This document shows, in pieces, positions 10,629 to 22,700 of a stretch of DNA of 64,000 nt (position 1 is its first letter; every line of letters begins with the position of its first letter). The stretch is from NCBI RefSeq assembly GCF_002127325.2, contig NC_035443.2, positions 148,938,415-149,002,414 of the forward strand. Reading direction: 5' to 3'. The notes beneath the pieces were generated by a model. The model was not told the DNA's origin and ran no database searches. It was given only the letters and a program-made list of their open reading frames with translations. This DNA is from Helianthus annuus. Its lineage: Eukaryota > Streptophyta > Magnoliopsida > Asterales > Asteraceae. Both the position numbers and the translations under genes were made by a program.

Positions 10629-12074
10629 CAACAAGTATGGGAGCTTGTACTACTGCCAGCAGAGGTTAGTCCCATTGGCACAAAGTGGGTCTTCAAGAAC
10701 AAAACGGATGAAAGGGGCATTGTTGTCAAGAACAAAGCCAGGCTTGTGGTTCAAGGTTACAGACAGGAAGAGGGGATTGATTATGATGAAACATTCGCCC
10801 CTGTTGCAAGATTGGAAGCTATTAGACTGTTCCTGGCCTTTGCTGTCAACCACAACATGAAGGTGTTTCAAATGGATATCAAAAGTGCTTTCCTCTAAGG
10901 TACACTTCAAGAAGAGGTGTATGTATGTCAACCTCCAGGTTTTGAGGATCCATTCTATCCAGATCATGTCTACAGGCTAAACAAAGCTCTGTATGGCCTG
11001 AAGCAAGCACCTAGGGCCTGGTATGAAACTCTCTCCAACTTCCTACTATCAAATGGTTTCAAAAGAGGTACCATTGATAAAACACTGTTTCTTAAATGGA
11101 GAGGGAAGGATTTAATGATTGTCCAAATTTATGTGGATGACATTATTTTTGGAAGCACATGTAACAAAACGTGTGAAGAATTTAGAGAACTCATGACAGC
11201 TGAGTTTGAAATGAGTGCAATGGGTGAGCTGCAATGCTTTCTTGGTCTCCAAGTACAGCAATTGCAAAATGGAACTTTCATTCATCAAAGCAAATATGCT
11301 AAAGAACTTTTAACCAAATTTGATATGAATGATTGTACACCATGCAACACACCCATGGCAACAAATAAGCTGGTCATGTCTGATGAAAAGGATGAGCTGA
11401 TTGACCAAACACTTTATAGAAGCATGATTGGGTCTTTATTGTACCTAACTGCATCTAGACCAGACATCATGTTTGCAACATGTGTCTGTGCAAGAAGTCA
11501 ACCAGCTCCCAGAAAATCAAATCTCATTGCTGTAAAAAGGATTCTCAGATACATAAAAGGTGCTCCCACACTTGGTATCTGGTATCCAGCTAATGGGAAT
11601 ATCAAGCTTTCAGGTTTCTCAGACAGTGACTTTGCTGGATGTCACACCACAAGGAAGTCCACTTCAGGAGGGTGCCAGTTTCTAGGTGATTGCTTAGTCT
11701 CTTGGCAAAGCAAAAAGCAAGCAGCAGTTTCAACATCCACTGCTGAGGCTGAATACATTGCTGCTGCAAGCTGTACAGCCCAACTCCTGTGGCTTCAGAA
11801 TCAGTTACTGGATTTTGGTATCACTGCCTTAAAAACACCACTCATGTTGGACAGCCAGGCAGCAGAAAATATCATCAAAAATCCAGTTTCCCACTCTACC
11901 ACCAAACACATCGACATCAGACATCACTTTGTGAGGGATTGCTATGAAAAAGGTTTGATTTCTCTGCATCATGTCCCAACTAAAGACCAGCTGGCAGATG
12001 TGCTCACAAAAGCACTTGATACAACCACTTTTGAAAGCTTGGTCTCTAGGATTGGGATGCTGAACATGGAATAA
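10629..12074 (+). pseudogene. pol: Copia reverse transcriptase and RNase H
   Basis: The frame continues through the RT_copia fingers ([13 protein letters not shown] motif) to a TAA at 10896-10898, then stays open to a natural TAA at 12072-12074. The RT catalytic YVDD is visible near 11130-11142, preceded by the conserved YGLKQAPRAWY motif. The RNase H domain follows, with DSDFAG, the STAEAEY active-site segment, and the C-terminal region ending in the usual DVLTKAL motif. Domain order protease-integrase-RT-RNase H defines Ty1/copia. Confidence 0.9.
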
Positions 12075-12609
12075 CAAGCAACATCTTGTTTTTCTTTGAA
12101 TAAAAGCAACAAAATGTTTTCAGAAAATCAAAAACTCATCCTTAAAAATAGCTAAAAATGAAATTTTCATTATAGTCCTTAAAAGTCTGCCATAACCACT
12201 GATTGTTCAAAAGTCTGCTCTACTTCAAAAGTCTGTCCACTGCTGAAAGTCAACCCCTGTTCTCTCATTCCTTTGATAAACTCTGTTGTTCAAAAGCAGT
12301 GTCTTATCCACTGATATGCTATCCACTGATAGTAAAAATCATCCACTGCTTCATTACCACTGCCTTCATCAGTCATTTTCATCAAAGTACTGTCCTCCAC
12401 TTTCACCAGGGTTTGTCACGCGGGCAGTACATAGTAGTCAGACCTTTTGTAACGGCTGCCACGTCAGCATTCACTCTCTTCCCTTATAAAATCCTCCACT
12501 CACCACCAAAACAGGGTTTTACTGTCGAATTGAATTCTTAAAAATTCTCTTCTCAAAGCAGTTTTTTCTTCTCACTTCTCACAAATTTCTTCGATCATTC
12601 ATCTCAAAA
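12075..12609 (+). other. Copia spacer between pol and 3' ORF
   Basis: 535 bases with no supported ORF; the open frames here are Ser/His-rich and start-less. The direct repeats of CCACTG/TCCACTGC-like words recur in the downstream ORF region too. It could hold a splice acceptor for the 3' ORF, but I cannot pick one. Confidence 0.4.
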
Positions 12610-12958
12610 ATGACAAAATCGAAGCCATCTGCAAAAACCCTCATCCAAATCATCATCGAAAACAGCCTCTCAAAAGGCAACTTCCACTGAAATTCCATAC
12701 AAATCATCTCACAATCTCCTAGGTCTTCTAACAAAACCAGGAACCACCGATGTTTTCGATTCCATCATCAACATCATGGCAAAATCAAAGTACAAAACTT
12801 TGTTCACCGCCGATGCACTCATCTATTTGGAGACGCAAAGGGAGTTCTGGAAAAATGCAACCCTTGACAAACAAGGAGACACTGCAACCTCCATACACTC
12901 TTCTATAAAAGGGAAAGAAGTCCAAATCACACCACAATCCATTTCAGAGGTCTTTTAA
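12610..12958 (+). pseudogene. Copia 3' (env-slot) ORF, N-terminal fragment
   Basis: ATG at 12610 begins a Lys/Ser-rich N-terminus that shifts frame around 12640-12660. The continuing frame (open from before 12776) runs to TAA at 12956-12958. The next ORF is in the same frame, so the TAA is an in-frame nonsense codon. Confidence 0.55.
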
Positions 12959-14209
12959 CTCGATGACCAGGAAGGTAAAACTTCTTTCACTAAAAACGAG
13001 TTACAAACTGACTTCATTGAAAGAGGGTATGAAGCCACAATGATGAAGAAACTTACCTTACAAAAACGTTATTTTCCGTCAGCAACCAGATTTTTATTTC
13101 ATACCCTCCTACTATGTGCTTCAAACAAAACCACTTCTTTCAATGAAATCCCTTTAAAGATTCAAAATCTGGGATATGCAATTCTTCAAGAAGAAAATTT
13201 TAACTATTCTCGGGAAATCTTTAAAGATTTGGTTAATAATGTTGAAACAAAATCATTCTTACTGTTTCCAAGGTTCTTAAGTTATTATTTTGCAAAGAAA
13301 TTCAGTAAGGATGATTTAGCTATAATAAACCAAGGTGAGACTACTCAAATAAACTGCTTAACAACTGAAACTTTTTCAAGAATGTTAGCACCTTGTAAAA
13401 CACAAGCAGAGGTGCCTGAGCAGAATTTAGCAGCCACCACTGCTCCTCAGGTATCTGCTGCTGAGCCTACTTCTCTAGGTGATCAAAGCAGCAGACCAAC
13501 TGTTTTGAAACCCACACCTACAAATCCCAAAAAGCCAAACAAAAAGAAAAATCAAAAACCCCCCAAACCAACCAAAACGGCAACTCTAGAGGATGAGATA
13601 CCAGAGCTACTGCCTGTGACAACACAAATGTCACAAGAAACCACTGCTGCTACTTCCTCACAGCAGTTGGTCCAAATATCTCAACCAATAACCATAACTC
13701 CTCCTGCTTCTTCACAAAAAGAAAAGGTTGTACACAAAGGGCCACCACATTATGATGCTCTGGATACACTCGTTTCCATCATCCACAGCTCAATGCCCGG
13801 GGCAACTCCTCTTTCTGCACCCACCATCACATCCACAATTCCACCAAAAACACAACTTCTGTTGGATGCAATTGATCTGAACCAGGCATTACCCAGTCCT
13901 TCTCAATCACCTGTTAATGAGAATATGCCTCAACAAATGACTGAGCCTGATGTATCATTCTTTGCTAACCCACCAACACAACCTGAAGAGGTTAAACCCC
14001 TTGAGTTACAAGTAACTCTTGGTGGTAATCCAAGTGAAGCAGCCACTACAACTGTTGAACCCACTGGTTCTCAGTTGGACAGTGGTTACATCAATAAGAC
14101 TTCCTTGGAGGCAATTCCTTTTATAGCACCTCTGTCAACCACCAATGGATTTATTTATTCTACTGGAAACATCAAAAGGTTGTCAAGTGTTGAAGGGAGA
14201 AGACCCTAG
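12959..14209 (+). pseudogene. Copia 3' (env-slot) ORF, middle fragment
   Basis: In frame with the fragment before it. The first ~130 residues contain the FPSATRFLFHTLL-like helical segment and a second helical block ending in FPRFLSYYF, which resemble the conserved N-terminal domain of proteins encoded next to plant Sirevirus-type copia elements. A Thr/Pro/Ser/Gln-rich low-complexity region follows. It stops at TAG 14207-14209, in frame with the next segment. No signal peptide or transmembrane segment is apparent, so 'env-like' refers to position only. Confidence 0.6.
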
Positions 14210-16621
14210 TACCGAGAAAAAGGGGCATCAATGGTTGATGTTTGGAGTAAACTCCCTACCTCTACCACTGATAAAACCACTGCTAGTGGGAAATCAGATG
14301 ATCCCATTAAATTGGGTGATGGTTTAAAGTACCAGAAATTGACGGCACGCGTTGAAAAACTTGATAACTCTGTTGCAGAACTCAAAGATATGCTACAACA
14401 GTTGTTACAAGTTCAAAAGGTACAATCCACTGCTGTTCCACCTCAAGCATCTGCTCTACAACAGGCACCTGCTACAAATGAGCTCTGGAATCTATTTCAA
14501 CCTTTTCTCCATCATCAAGCACAACTAGCACATCAGCAACATGAAAAACATGCTAAACAGCTGAGAAATGCAATGGAGTCAAGGTTCAAGAACACTCAAG
14601 CTGATCTAAAGGCTCTCAAAACTCAGATCCTGCACACCACTGGCACTGCTCCTCCACCAGTCTTCTTCATTGATCAACTTCCCGAAGATAATGCCAAAAA
14701 GGGGGAGAAAATTCATGAATGGAGAAGGAAGGGAATAGAGGATGGTCTCTACATTGCACCAGAAAACTCAAATATGACCAAACAGATCCCTCTGCCAGAT
14801 GGAAGCAAGAAAATTGATGTGACCACAAATGCACTGGCAGAGGCAGTTGCAAGTGTAAAAAGGGATAGAGAGGCCAAAAGAAAAGCCAGGGTGGATTATC
14901 CGGATCAGGGTACTTCAGGGTCAAAAGATGATGAAAATATTATTGATGAAAAGAAGAAGCCTACAAGAAGAGTAAGGCTACCCAAATCCATTCCAACCAG
15001 ACGTTCAAAGTCTGTTCAAAAACCACCACCTAAAACAGCTGTTGTAACTTCTGTTGTATCCACTGCTGTTGGTGCTTCAGTGGTTTCAACATCTGTTCCC
15101 ACTTCAACACACACCACCTCAACACACACTACATCCACTGCCTTACCACCATTACCACCAAAAACAAAATCACCTCCTGCCAAAAGGCAGAAGACAACAG
15201 TTGTTACAACATCTGCTGTAAAGACAACAGTGGTTGGAACACTAGTTGGTTCAACAACTGTTAGTCTATCACAAACCACTGCCACTACATCCATTGTTCC
15301 GTCCAAAACATCATCAGTCTCTCCTCAAATAAAGAGGAGAAGGCTAATTCTTAAAGATGATGTCACTTCACCATCCCAAACATCTTCAAAACCTTTAGCT
15401 CTTGTCACAATACCAAAACCAGTTCCTCTTTCTTCAGTTCCAATGCACAAGCCCTTACCTCCTGCAGGTGTTCAATTTCCTCTTGAACTTGAAGCTGTTA
15501 GAGAAGAAATAAAATCTTTCTATTATGAGGATGACCCTGCCAAAAGGAGTTTGCCATCAATAAAAGGATATCCCTGGCCTAAAAATGTTGATGAGTACTT
15601 GAAAATCAAGGCCAAGCAAGCAGAGGATATCTCAAAGAAAAACACTCAAGGGAAATCTGACAAAGAAATTTCTAGAAACTATCAATATCTGCTCACACAA
15701 GTCAGCTCCCTTGAGCGATTTGCAAAAAATGTCAGTCAACAAATTTCAGAAAGAGCAGCTGAAACTTTGAAGAAAGACTACATTGAAAGCATCATGGCTC
15801 ACAAGAAGTACAAAGGAGAGAGATACATGTACAAAGAGTGGACTGTTCCTGAGCTTGAAGATGAAGCAGCAAGAATTCAAGACATGATAAAAAGGAAAGT
15901 CACTCACACTCCTCCTGACTGGGCAAAGTATAAAAGGAATGTACCTGACAAACAGGTAGAACTGAAAAGAATGAGAGAAGAACTGGTTACTACTGAATAT
16001 GGTAACAAAAGACAAGTTGCAAGATGGAAAGAAGATGTGGTCAGGACAACCTACAAAAGGTTGGAGGAATTAAGAAAGAAAGATCCAAAAGTTCCTCAAA
16101 AACCTGACTATCCTGAAGCAGAGGTTTCTAAAGGACCATCAAAGCTGCAAATCAGGAGTGCCACTGCTCCAACTGGTAATGCCATCTATAAAAGAAGGAT
16201 ACACAAACAGTTGAGAGATGAAACCATCCAAGAGATGATAAAAGGAGATGACCTTGTAAAAGAAGGCATAAAGAAAATGTTCATAGAATCTCTTGGCTTG
16301 GGTCAAACTGCAAATACTGCTCAGTCAGTAATGAATAGGCCAACCTCACCAAATACCTCTGCAAATAAACATCTCCCAAGAAACCCACCAGGCTCAAAAA
16401 TACAAAAGTGGGAAACTGACAAACAGACCTGCGTATTGACCTTGCTCAGGTCTGATGGAGAAGTGGAGAAAATATCAAGGGAACAAGCTCTTGGCCTAAG
16501 TCTTGAAGATTTGCAGGATCTCCTTGATCTTCCACTTAGCAGGGATGATGAAGACACAGATGCCCTTGACTTTGAACTACAATTTAAAGGTCAGATAAGG
16601 GAACTGTTGATGAGGCAATAA
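14210..16621 (+). pseudogene. Copia 3' (env-slot) ORF, C-terminal fragment
   Basis: Open for about 800 codons (first ATG at 14231). A coiled coil spans roughly residues 30-60 from that ATG. Basic Lys/Arg patches, a Thr/Val/Ser/Pro-rich low-complexity stretch (about 250-400), and a long charged helical region (about 420-640) follow, with an acidic Asp/Leu-rich C-terminus before the TAA at 16619-16621. The end is 39 bases before the PPT. The size of the whole ORF (about 1330 codons) exceeds the pol RT-RNase H part. The function of such ORFs is not known; the charge pattern suggests a nucleic-acid- or protein-binding structural protein. Confidence 0.6.
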
Positions 16622-16660
16622 AGTTCCACAATAATGAAGAGTTTTGGCATTATCTATTCC

Positions 16661-16669
16661 AGGGGGAGA
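16661..16669 (+). other. Copia polypurine tract
   Basis: AGGGGGAGA two bases before the 3' LTR start at 16671; primes plus-strand DNA in LTR retrotransposons. Confidence 0.9.
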
Positions 16670-16670
16670 T

Positions 16671-16686
16671 TGTTGGGATTGAACCC
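16671..16686 (+). repeat. Copia 3' LTR, first 16 bases
   Basis: Begins TGTTGGGATTG as the 5' LTR does and is cut after 'aaccc' by the Athila-like insertion; the remainder resumes at 36119. Confidence 0.95.
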
Positions 16687-18376
16687 TGATGTGTGTAAAA
16701 TGCAACATATAAATCACATCAATTAAGGCATAAAACTAACCCTTTTTAAGTACTAATGTTGGAAAAAGAGTGTTTTTGTCTTTCTTTTGTATTTTCAGGA
16801 TGAAATGAGCTCAAATTCACAAAAGAAGCAAAAAGACAACCAATTCTAGCATAAATACAAGAAAAGGAATAAAAGTAGACTGCCCGGACCCTCAACGGCA
16901 CCCCCAAAGCAAAGAGGAGAAAGCAGAAGACTGAACACGCCCCGTGTCCAGCGGACACGGGGCCGTGCCCAAGAAGCAGCAGAAAAGACAAACTTGTAGA
17001 AGCTTCCATTGCCCACCACGGGGCCGTGTCCAGCGGGCACGGGGGCGTGATGAAAGTACAGCAGGCGCATTAATTGTAATTGCGAATTACAATTAATGAA
17101 GAGAGAGAGTGTCAGACGGGCACGGGGGCGTGTCCAGCGGACACGGGGCCGTGCCCAGCCTTCTGTTCAGCCTATAAATAGGGGTGCTTGGTTTCATTCC
17201 ATCTCATCCCTTGGCACACCACCTCTCTCACACTTCATCCACCACCCACCACCACCATAACACCATCATCCACCACCATCATCCATTGTCCATCATAGAG
17301 TGTGTGAGTCGTCTCGGGATCCAAGATTGATAGTAAGAGTTCTTGACAATCAAGGCCATGTTTGCCTAAGTCTCTTACATCACTTGGTGAAGACAAGTGT
17401 TTAGTATAATACTTTTTATTTTTAATCTTTTGCACTTTTTATTTGGTTTTGTATTAATGACTTTAATAACTAGTTACTTATGTTGAAGGTGATCTTTCCT
17501 TATCGTTTGTCCGTGGTGTCTTGGCGTTATTTTACTGTCTATATAAAATAAAAGATTTTCACCATTCATATCTCCACGGTCTATATGGAGGTATGTTGGC
17601 TACCTGGTCGGGGGTTAAGGGAACGGTTTGGTAAGGGTCTTGCCCTTGTTCAGCGTTTAGAGGTCCTGCTTGGGACCTGGGTCAATTTTAGTAGGATCTC
17701 CTTCAATGCCCATAGGTATTGGATGGCGGGGATCCAAACTCTTTGACCCCCTCATAAGTTAACTACTATTAATACTATAACCCGGCTATTTAGGACTGTA
17801 TCCCTGCTGACTCAGACTACTTAGCCGAGGGTAACGTCACCGCCGAAAGCGGGGCCTACCACAATTTGCATTATTAACTTAATTCATTATCTTTCAATAA
17901 TCCGACCCTTTAGGATTGTATCCTTGCTGACTCAAACTACTGGGTTGAGGGTAACGTCGCCTTCAAAAGAGGGGCCTACTACAATAACTAAGATAATCTC
18001 TTAAACAAGTGCAAAAGTGCGAAAATAATCAAAGGTTATACTAATACACGTGTCGGATCCAAGTGATTCATCTTGTCTATCTGTTTTTATTTTATTTTAT
18101 TTTTCAGCATTTAGTTAGTTTTTATTTTTCTTAGTTTAAAACATTTTTCTCACTTTTTGATTTGATTAGACGTTGAGGATAAACCGGTATTAAAAGCTCT
18201 TGTGTCCTTGGACGACCTCGGTATCTTACCAACACTATACTACGTCCACGATGGGTGCACTTGCCCATATGTGTTTAGTGTTAGTAAATATCGTGTTTTA
18301 TAAATTTAAAACTTGGCTAAAAGTGTAAAAAGGGCTTAAATATACATCTAAATTATAACACACTTCACGCACATCA
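16687..18376 (+). repeat. Athila-like 5' LTR
   Basis: 1690 bp. The probable core promoter is TATAAATA at 17173-17180. Upstream lie three GC-rich palindrome pairs (starts 16936/16956, 17017/17038, 17121/17142) and a 31-bp palindrome. Downstream, two imperfect ~117-bp direct repeats lie at about 17786-17880 and 17901-17990, each with the TGACTCA(G/A)ACTACT and GAGGGTAACGTC words. Confidence 0.93.
17068..17098. repeat. 31-bp perfect palindrome with 3-base centre, LTR U3
   Basis: Two 14-base arms (CATTAATTGTAATT and its complement) flank GCG. It lies about 75 bases upstream of the TATA box. It is repeated at 27325-27355 in the 3' LTR and, with small changes, at about 4054-4084 in the solo LTR. 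It could be a regulatory dyad or a hairpin; no factor assigned. Confidence 0.85.
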
Positions 18377-18382
18377 AGTTTT

Positions 18383-18400
18383 TGGCGCCGTTGCCGGGGA
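18383..18400 (+). other. Primer binding site, tRNA-Asp type
   Basis: TGGCGCCGTTGCCGGGGA, six bases after the 5' LTR, complementary to the 3' end of plant tRNA-Asp and typical of the Athila lineage. Confidence 0.85.
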
Positions 18401-18778
18401 CACAAGGATTTTAAGAAAGCTTAAAATCGACGGCCTAATCAGTTTTTCAAAACCTTTTCAAAACGCGCGCACATTTTTCTGCATTTTAGTTTAGTTTGCA
18501 TTTACAGTAGTCTGAACACGGGGCCGTGCTCGCTGAACACGCCCCCGTGCTGCATATTTTTAGTTAGATACCCAGATACAGAGTCTGAACACGGGGCCGT
18601 GCTCACTGAACACGCCCCCGTGTCCAACGTGACCAGTAAATTTAATTAAAACGCCCAGATACAGACCCTGAACACGGGGCCGTGTTCACTCAACACGGGG
18701 CCGTGTCCAGCTTCTGTTTCCGTCTTTATTTTTGTTTTCTGGTCCCGAGACTCAGTTGTGGTCTGTTGAGTGATCCTT
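18401..18778 (+). repeat. Leader with three repeated GC-palindrome units
   Basis: This non-coding leader of about 380 bases holds three imperfect copies of a 74-81-bp unit. Each has one palindrome pair (18517/18538, 18590/18611, 18673/18694), all spaced 21 bp, followed by AT-rich sequence with CCCAGATACAGA. It is transcribed as the 5' end of the genomic RNA, so it could act as RNA structure or packaging signal; this is inference. Confidence 0.75.
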
Positions 18779-19747
18779 ATGGATCAATACTCAAGAGGTT
18801 ACAACTACACCTATGATGAGGATGATTATAGGGGTAATTATTGCACTAGTTGTCGTAACGCATGCTCGGTTCAATGTAATAACTCATATCAACCATCCAA
18901 TTCATACAACTACTATGAGGAGCCCAGGTACGAGCCATCAACTTCATACACATCCTATGAAGACCAAAGGTATGAACCTCCTCCCTCATACTCATATTTT
19001 GATGAACCAAGGTATGAGCCTTCATACTCATACTTTGAAGACTCAAGATATGAGCCACCACCTTCATACTCTTATTATGAGGAACCATGGTGTGAACAAC
19101 CCACCTCATATGAGTACTATGAAGAACAAAGTTTCGACCCTTATCCATCATATACTTACAATGAAGAACAATGGTGTGAACCATCTACTTCATATGAGTA
19201 TTATGAGGAGCCAATGATCGAACAACCGGATTCAAGCTTTGAGGATCCAAATTCTTTTTCTCTCACCGAAGTGACCAATAGGATATTAGAACACATTAAA
19301 ACTATCGAACGTTACATGAAAGAATCTCGCGCAAGGGAAGAGGAATCCCGCGCAAGAGAAGAATTAAATGGTAATAATAACGTAGAGATAGTTGAAAATG
19401 TAAAAACGGAAGAACAAGAAAGTGAAAAACCGACACATGAGTTAAACAATGAAAAAGGTGAGTCCGATAATGTTAAAATTCATGAAGAGTCTAATTTTGA
19501 AGAAATTAATCTCTTGTCACCTAATTTTGAAAATCATTGTTTAGTAACCCCTCATGCTAAGTTTTTAAAAGAGTTAAACACTAGTGCTAAAATCAAAGAA
19601 ATGGTAAGTGTTAAGTTAACAAATGATCAAACCTCGCTAATAAAAGAAGACCCTTTTGAAATTAACATTACACCGGTTCCATGTTTTTTTTTCAAAATTC
19701 ATTTATTAGTAATATCACCATTGATAAAGATCTTTGTGTTAACATAA
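18779..19747 (+). CDS. Tyr/Glu/Pro-repeat ORF in the gag slot
   Basis: ATG at 18779 (a GTG three codons upstream is in frame); 322 residues. The N-terminus has C-x2-C-x3-C-x3-C spacing. Residues about 40-145 are tandem copies of a 14-16-residue unit of the type [14 protein letters not shown]. Next come a helical segment with an ARE-ES repeat, an acidic linker, and a region matching the gag-protease linker of Athila polyproteins (HAKFLKEL motif). The ORF ends in an alternative frame past a T9 run at 19684-19692, where the pol frame opens. It lacks a recognisable capsid domain. I infer it replaces gag or is its truncated relic. Confidence 0.6.
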   Translation: MDQYSRGYNYTYDEDDYRGNYCTSCRNACSVQCNNSYQPSNSYNYYEEPRYEPSTSYTSYEDQRYEPPPSYSYFDEPRYEPSYSYFEDSRYEPPPSYSYYEEPWCEQPTSYEYYEEQSFDPYPSYTYNEEQWCEPSTSYEYYEEPMIEQPDSSFEDPNSFSLTEVTNRILEHIKTIERYMKESRAREEESRAREELNGNNNVEIVENVKTEEQESEKPTHELNNEKGESDNVKIHEESNFEEINLLSPNFENHCLVTPHAKFLKELNTSAKIKEMVSVKLTNDQTSLIKEDPFEINITPVPCFFFKIHLLVISPLIKIFVLT

Positions 19748-22700
19748 TGCCTAACTACATTTTTGAAAAATTAAGTATTAGTGATTTTACTCCACTTCAA
19801 ATTCCCATTTTTCTATCCGATCGAAAAATGATAAAATCAATCGGTGTAGTTGAAGATGTTTTGGTTCAAACAAATCAATTGGTGATCCCAACCGACTTTG
19901 TCATCCTTGATGACGCCCCACTAGTCTTGGGAAAACCTTTTGTACAAACTCATAAAGCTTTGAAAAACCAGAAATTCAACAATCTACCTCTTCAGTTAGG
20001 GGCATTCAAAAGGAGCATAGACCTTGAGCGTTCAATGAAATATCCTTTTGGCAATAATGACCCCCTAATTGAAGATGAAACTGAACCACCCGATACGACT
20101 AGCGAAGAAGACCACTTTGTCGAAGAAGAGATAGCCATAGAACAAACCTTTAAGGTTCTTAATCTAGATGAGCCACAAAATAAGGTGTCTTCTAAAGACC
20201 CAACCATTGAGCTCAAAGAACTTCCTAAAGGTTTGGAATATGCTTTTCTAGGCAAAGATGGTAGTTTACCTGTAATTATTTCATCTAAATTAAGTAACGT
20301 AGAAAAAGAGAAATTAGTTAACCTACTTAAAAAACACAAAAACGCGATCGCTTGGAAGCTTGTAGATATTAAAGGAATAAGCCCTTCCATGTGCACGCAC
20401 AAAATTTTAATGAATGATGACTACAAAACGGAAATTCAACCACAACGAAGAGTGAACCCCAATGTTCAAGAAGTGGTTAAGAATGAAGTCATCAAGCTGC
20501 TTGACGCCGGACTAATCTACCCTATCTCCGATAGTCCGTGGGTAAGTCCCGTTCAAGTAGTCCCAAAGAAAGGAGGTATGACGGTAATAACTAATGAGAA
20601 AAATGAATTAATACCAACAAGAACCGTCACAGGATGGAGAGTTTGTATAGATTATAGGCGATTAAATGAAGCAACAAGGAAAGACCACTTTCCTTTACCC
20701 TTCATTGATCAAATGTTAGAACGATTATCCGGTCATAAATTTTATTGTTTCTTAGATGGTTTTTCAGGTTACTTTCAAATACCGATAGCACCAGAAGACC
20801 AAGAGAAAACAACTTTCACATGTCCCTACGGAACTTTCGCATATCGACGCATGCCATTTGGTCTATGTAATGCCCCTGCAACATTCCAACGTTGTATGGT
20901 GGCCATTTTCCATGATATGATAGAAAAGACAATGGAAGTCTTCATGGACGACTTTTCCATCTTTGGAGACTCATATGACCAATGCCTCGATAATCTTGAA
21001 CGAATGCTATCCCGATGTGAGGAAACTAACCTCGCCCTTAACTGGGAAAAATGCCATTTCATGGTAACAGAGGGAATAGTACTCGGTCACAAAATCTCAA
21101 GCGAAGGAATGGAAGTTGATCGAGCAAAAATAGAAACTATTTCTCGATTACCTCCTCCATCCTCCGTAAGAGCAATCAGAAGTTTCCTAGGGCATGCCGG
21201 ATTTTATAGAAGGTTTATCAAGGACTTTTCAAAAATTTCAAGGCCTCTAACAAAATTACTTGAAAAAGATGCACCCTTCATCTTTGACAAGGAATGCAAT
21301 CAAGCATTTCTAACCCTCAAAGAAATGCTAGTCAACGCACCTATCATGATAGCGCCAGATTGGAAATTTCCTTTCGAAATCATGTGTGATGCAAGTGACT
21401 TTGCTGTTGGAGCAGTCTCGGGACAAAGAAAAGAAAAGCATTTCCACCCAATTTATTATGCTAGTAAAACTCTTAATGATGCACAAGAAAATTATACAAC
21501 TACAGAAAAAGAATTACTAGCAGTGGTATTTGCTTTTGATAAATTTCGTTCTTATCTTGTTCTTTCTAAAACTATAGTCTATACAGACCATGCAGCCATC
21601 AGGTACCTCTTCAAGAAACAAGACGCAAAACCTCGTTTAATCAGATGGATTCTACTCCTCCAAGAATTCGACATCGAAATCAAGGACAAAAGAGGAGCAG
21701 AAAACACTGCTGCAGATCATCTCTCACGCTTAGAAGACCCAGCTTTGGAAACAACCAGAGACGAGCAAATCAACGAGAAATTTCCCACAGAATCCTTGGA
21801 AATGATGGAGAGTAGACAAGAGCCATGGTATGCCGACTACGCTAATTTCCTAGCTAGCGGTATAGTCACCAAAGGATGGCCACATCATCAAAGAAAGAAA
21901 TTCTTTGCTGATGTAAAGCATTACTTTTGGGAAGATCCCTATCTTTTCAAAATGTGTGCCGACCAGCTCATCCGAAGGTGTGTCCATGGTAATGAAGCAC
22001 GAAGAATTCTCCGTCATTGTCATGAAGGTCCATACGGAGGACATCATGGTGCCGCAAGTACCGCAAGAAAGGTATTTGAATCAGGATTTTACTGGCCAAC
22101 CATTTACAAGGATGCAAAAGACCTTGTAAAGACATGTGATGCCTGCCAGAGATCAGGTAATATTTCTTCCAAACACGAAATGCCTCAAAATGGCATTCTC
22201 GTTTGTGAAATCTTTGATGTGTGGGGGCTCGATTTCATGGGACCTTTCCCACCTTCAAAGGGAAACAAATATATACTTGTGGCAGTCGATTACTTGTCTA
22301 AATGGGCGGAGGCCGAAGCTCTTCCAACAAATGATGGAAGAGTAGTGGTAAAATTTTTGAAAAAACTGTTTTCTCGCTTCGGGACACCAAAGGCTTTAAT
22401 AAGTGATAGAGGTACCCATTTTTGCAATCATCAACTCGAAAAAATATTAACAAGGTATGGGGTCTATCACCGGATCTCAACAGCATATCACCCTCAAACA
22501 AATGGGCAAGCCGAAGTGACTAATCGAGGTTTAAAACGAATACTTGAAAAAACCGTAGGAATAAATAAAAAAGAATGGGCCGACAAATTAGACGATGCTT
22601 TATGGGCTTTTCGAACTGCTTATAAAACCACTATAGGCACAACCCCATATAAACTTGTCTATGGAAAAAGTTGTCACTTGCCAGTAGAAATAGCTCACAA

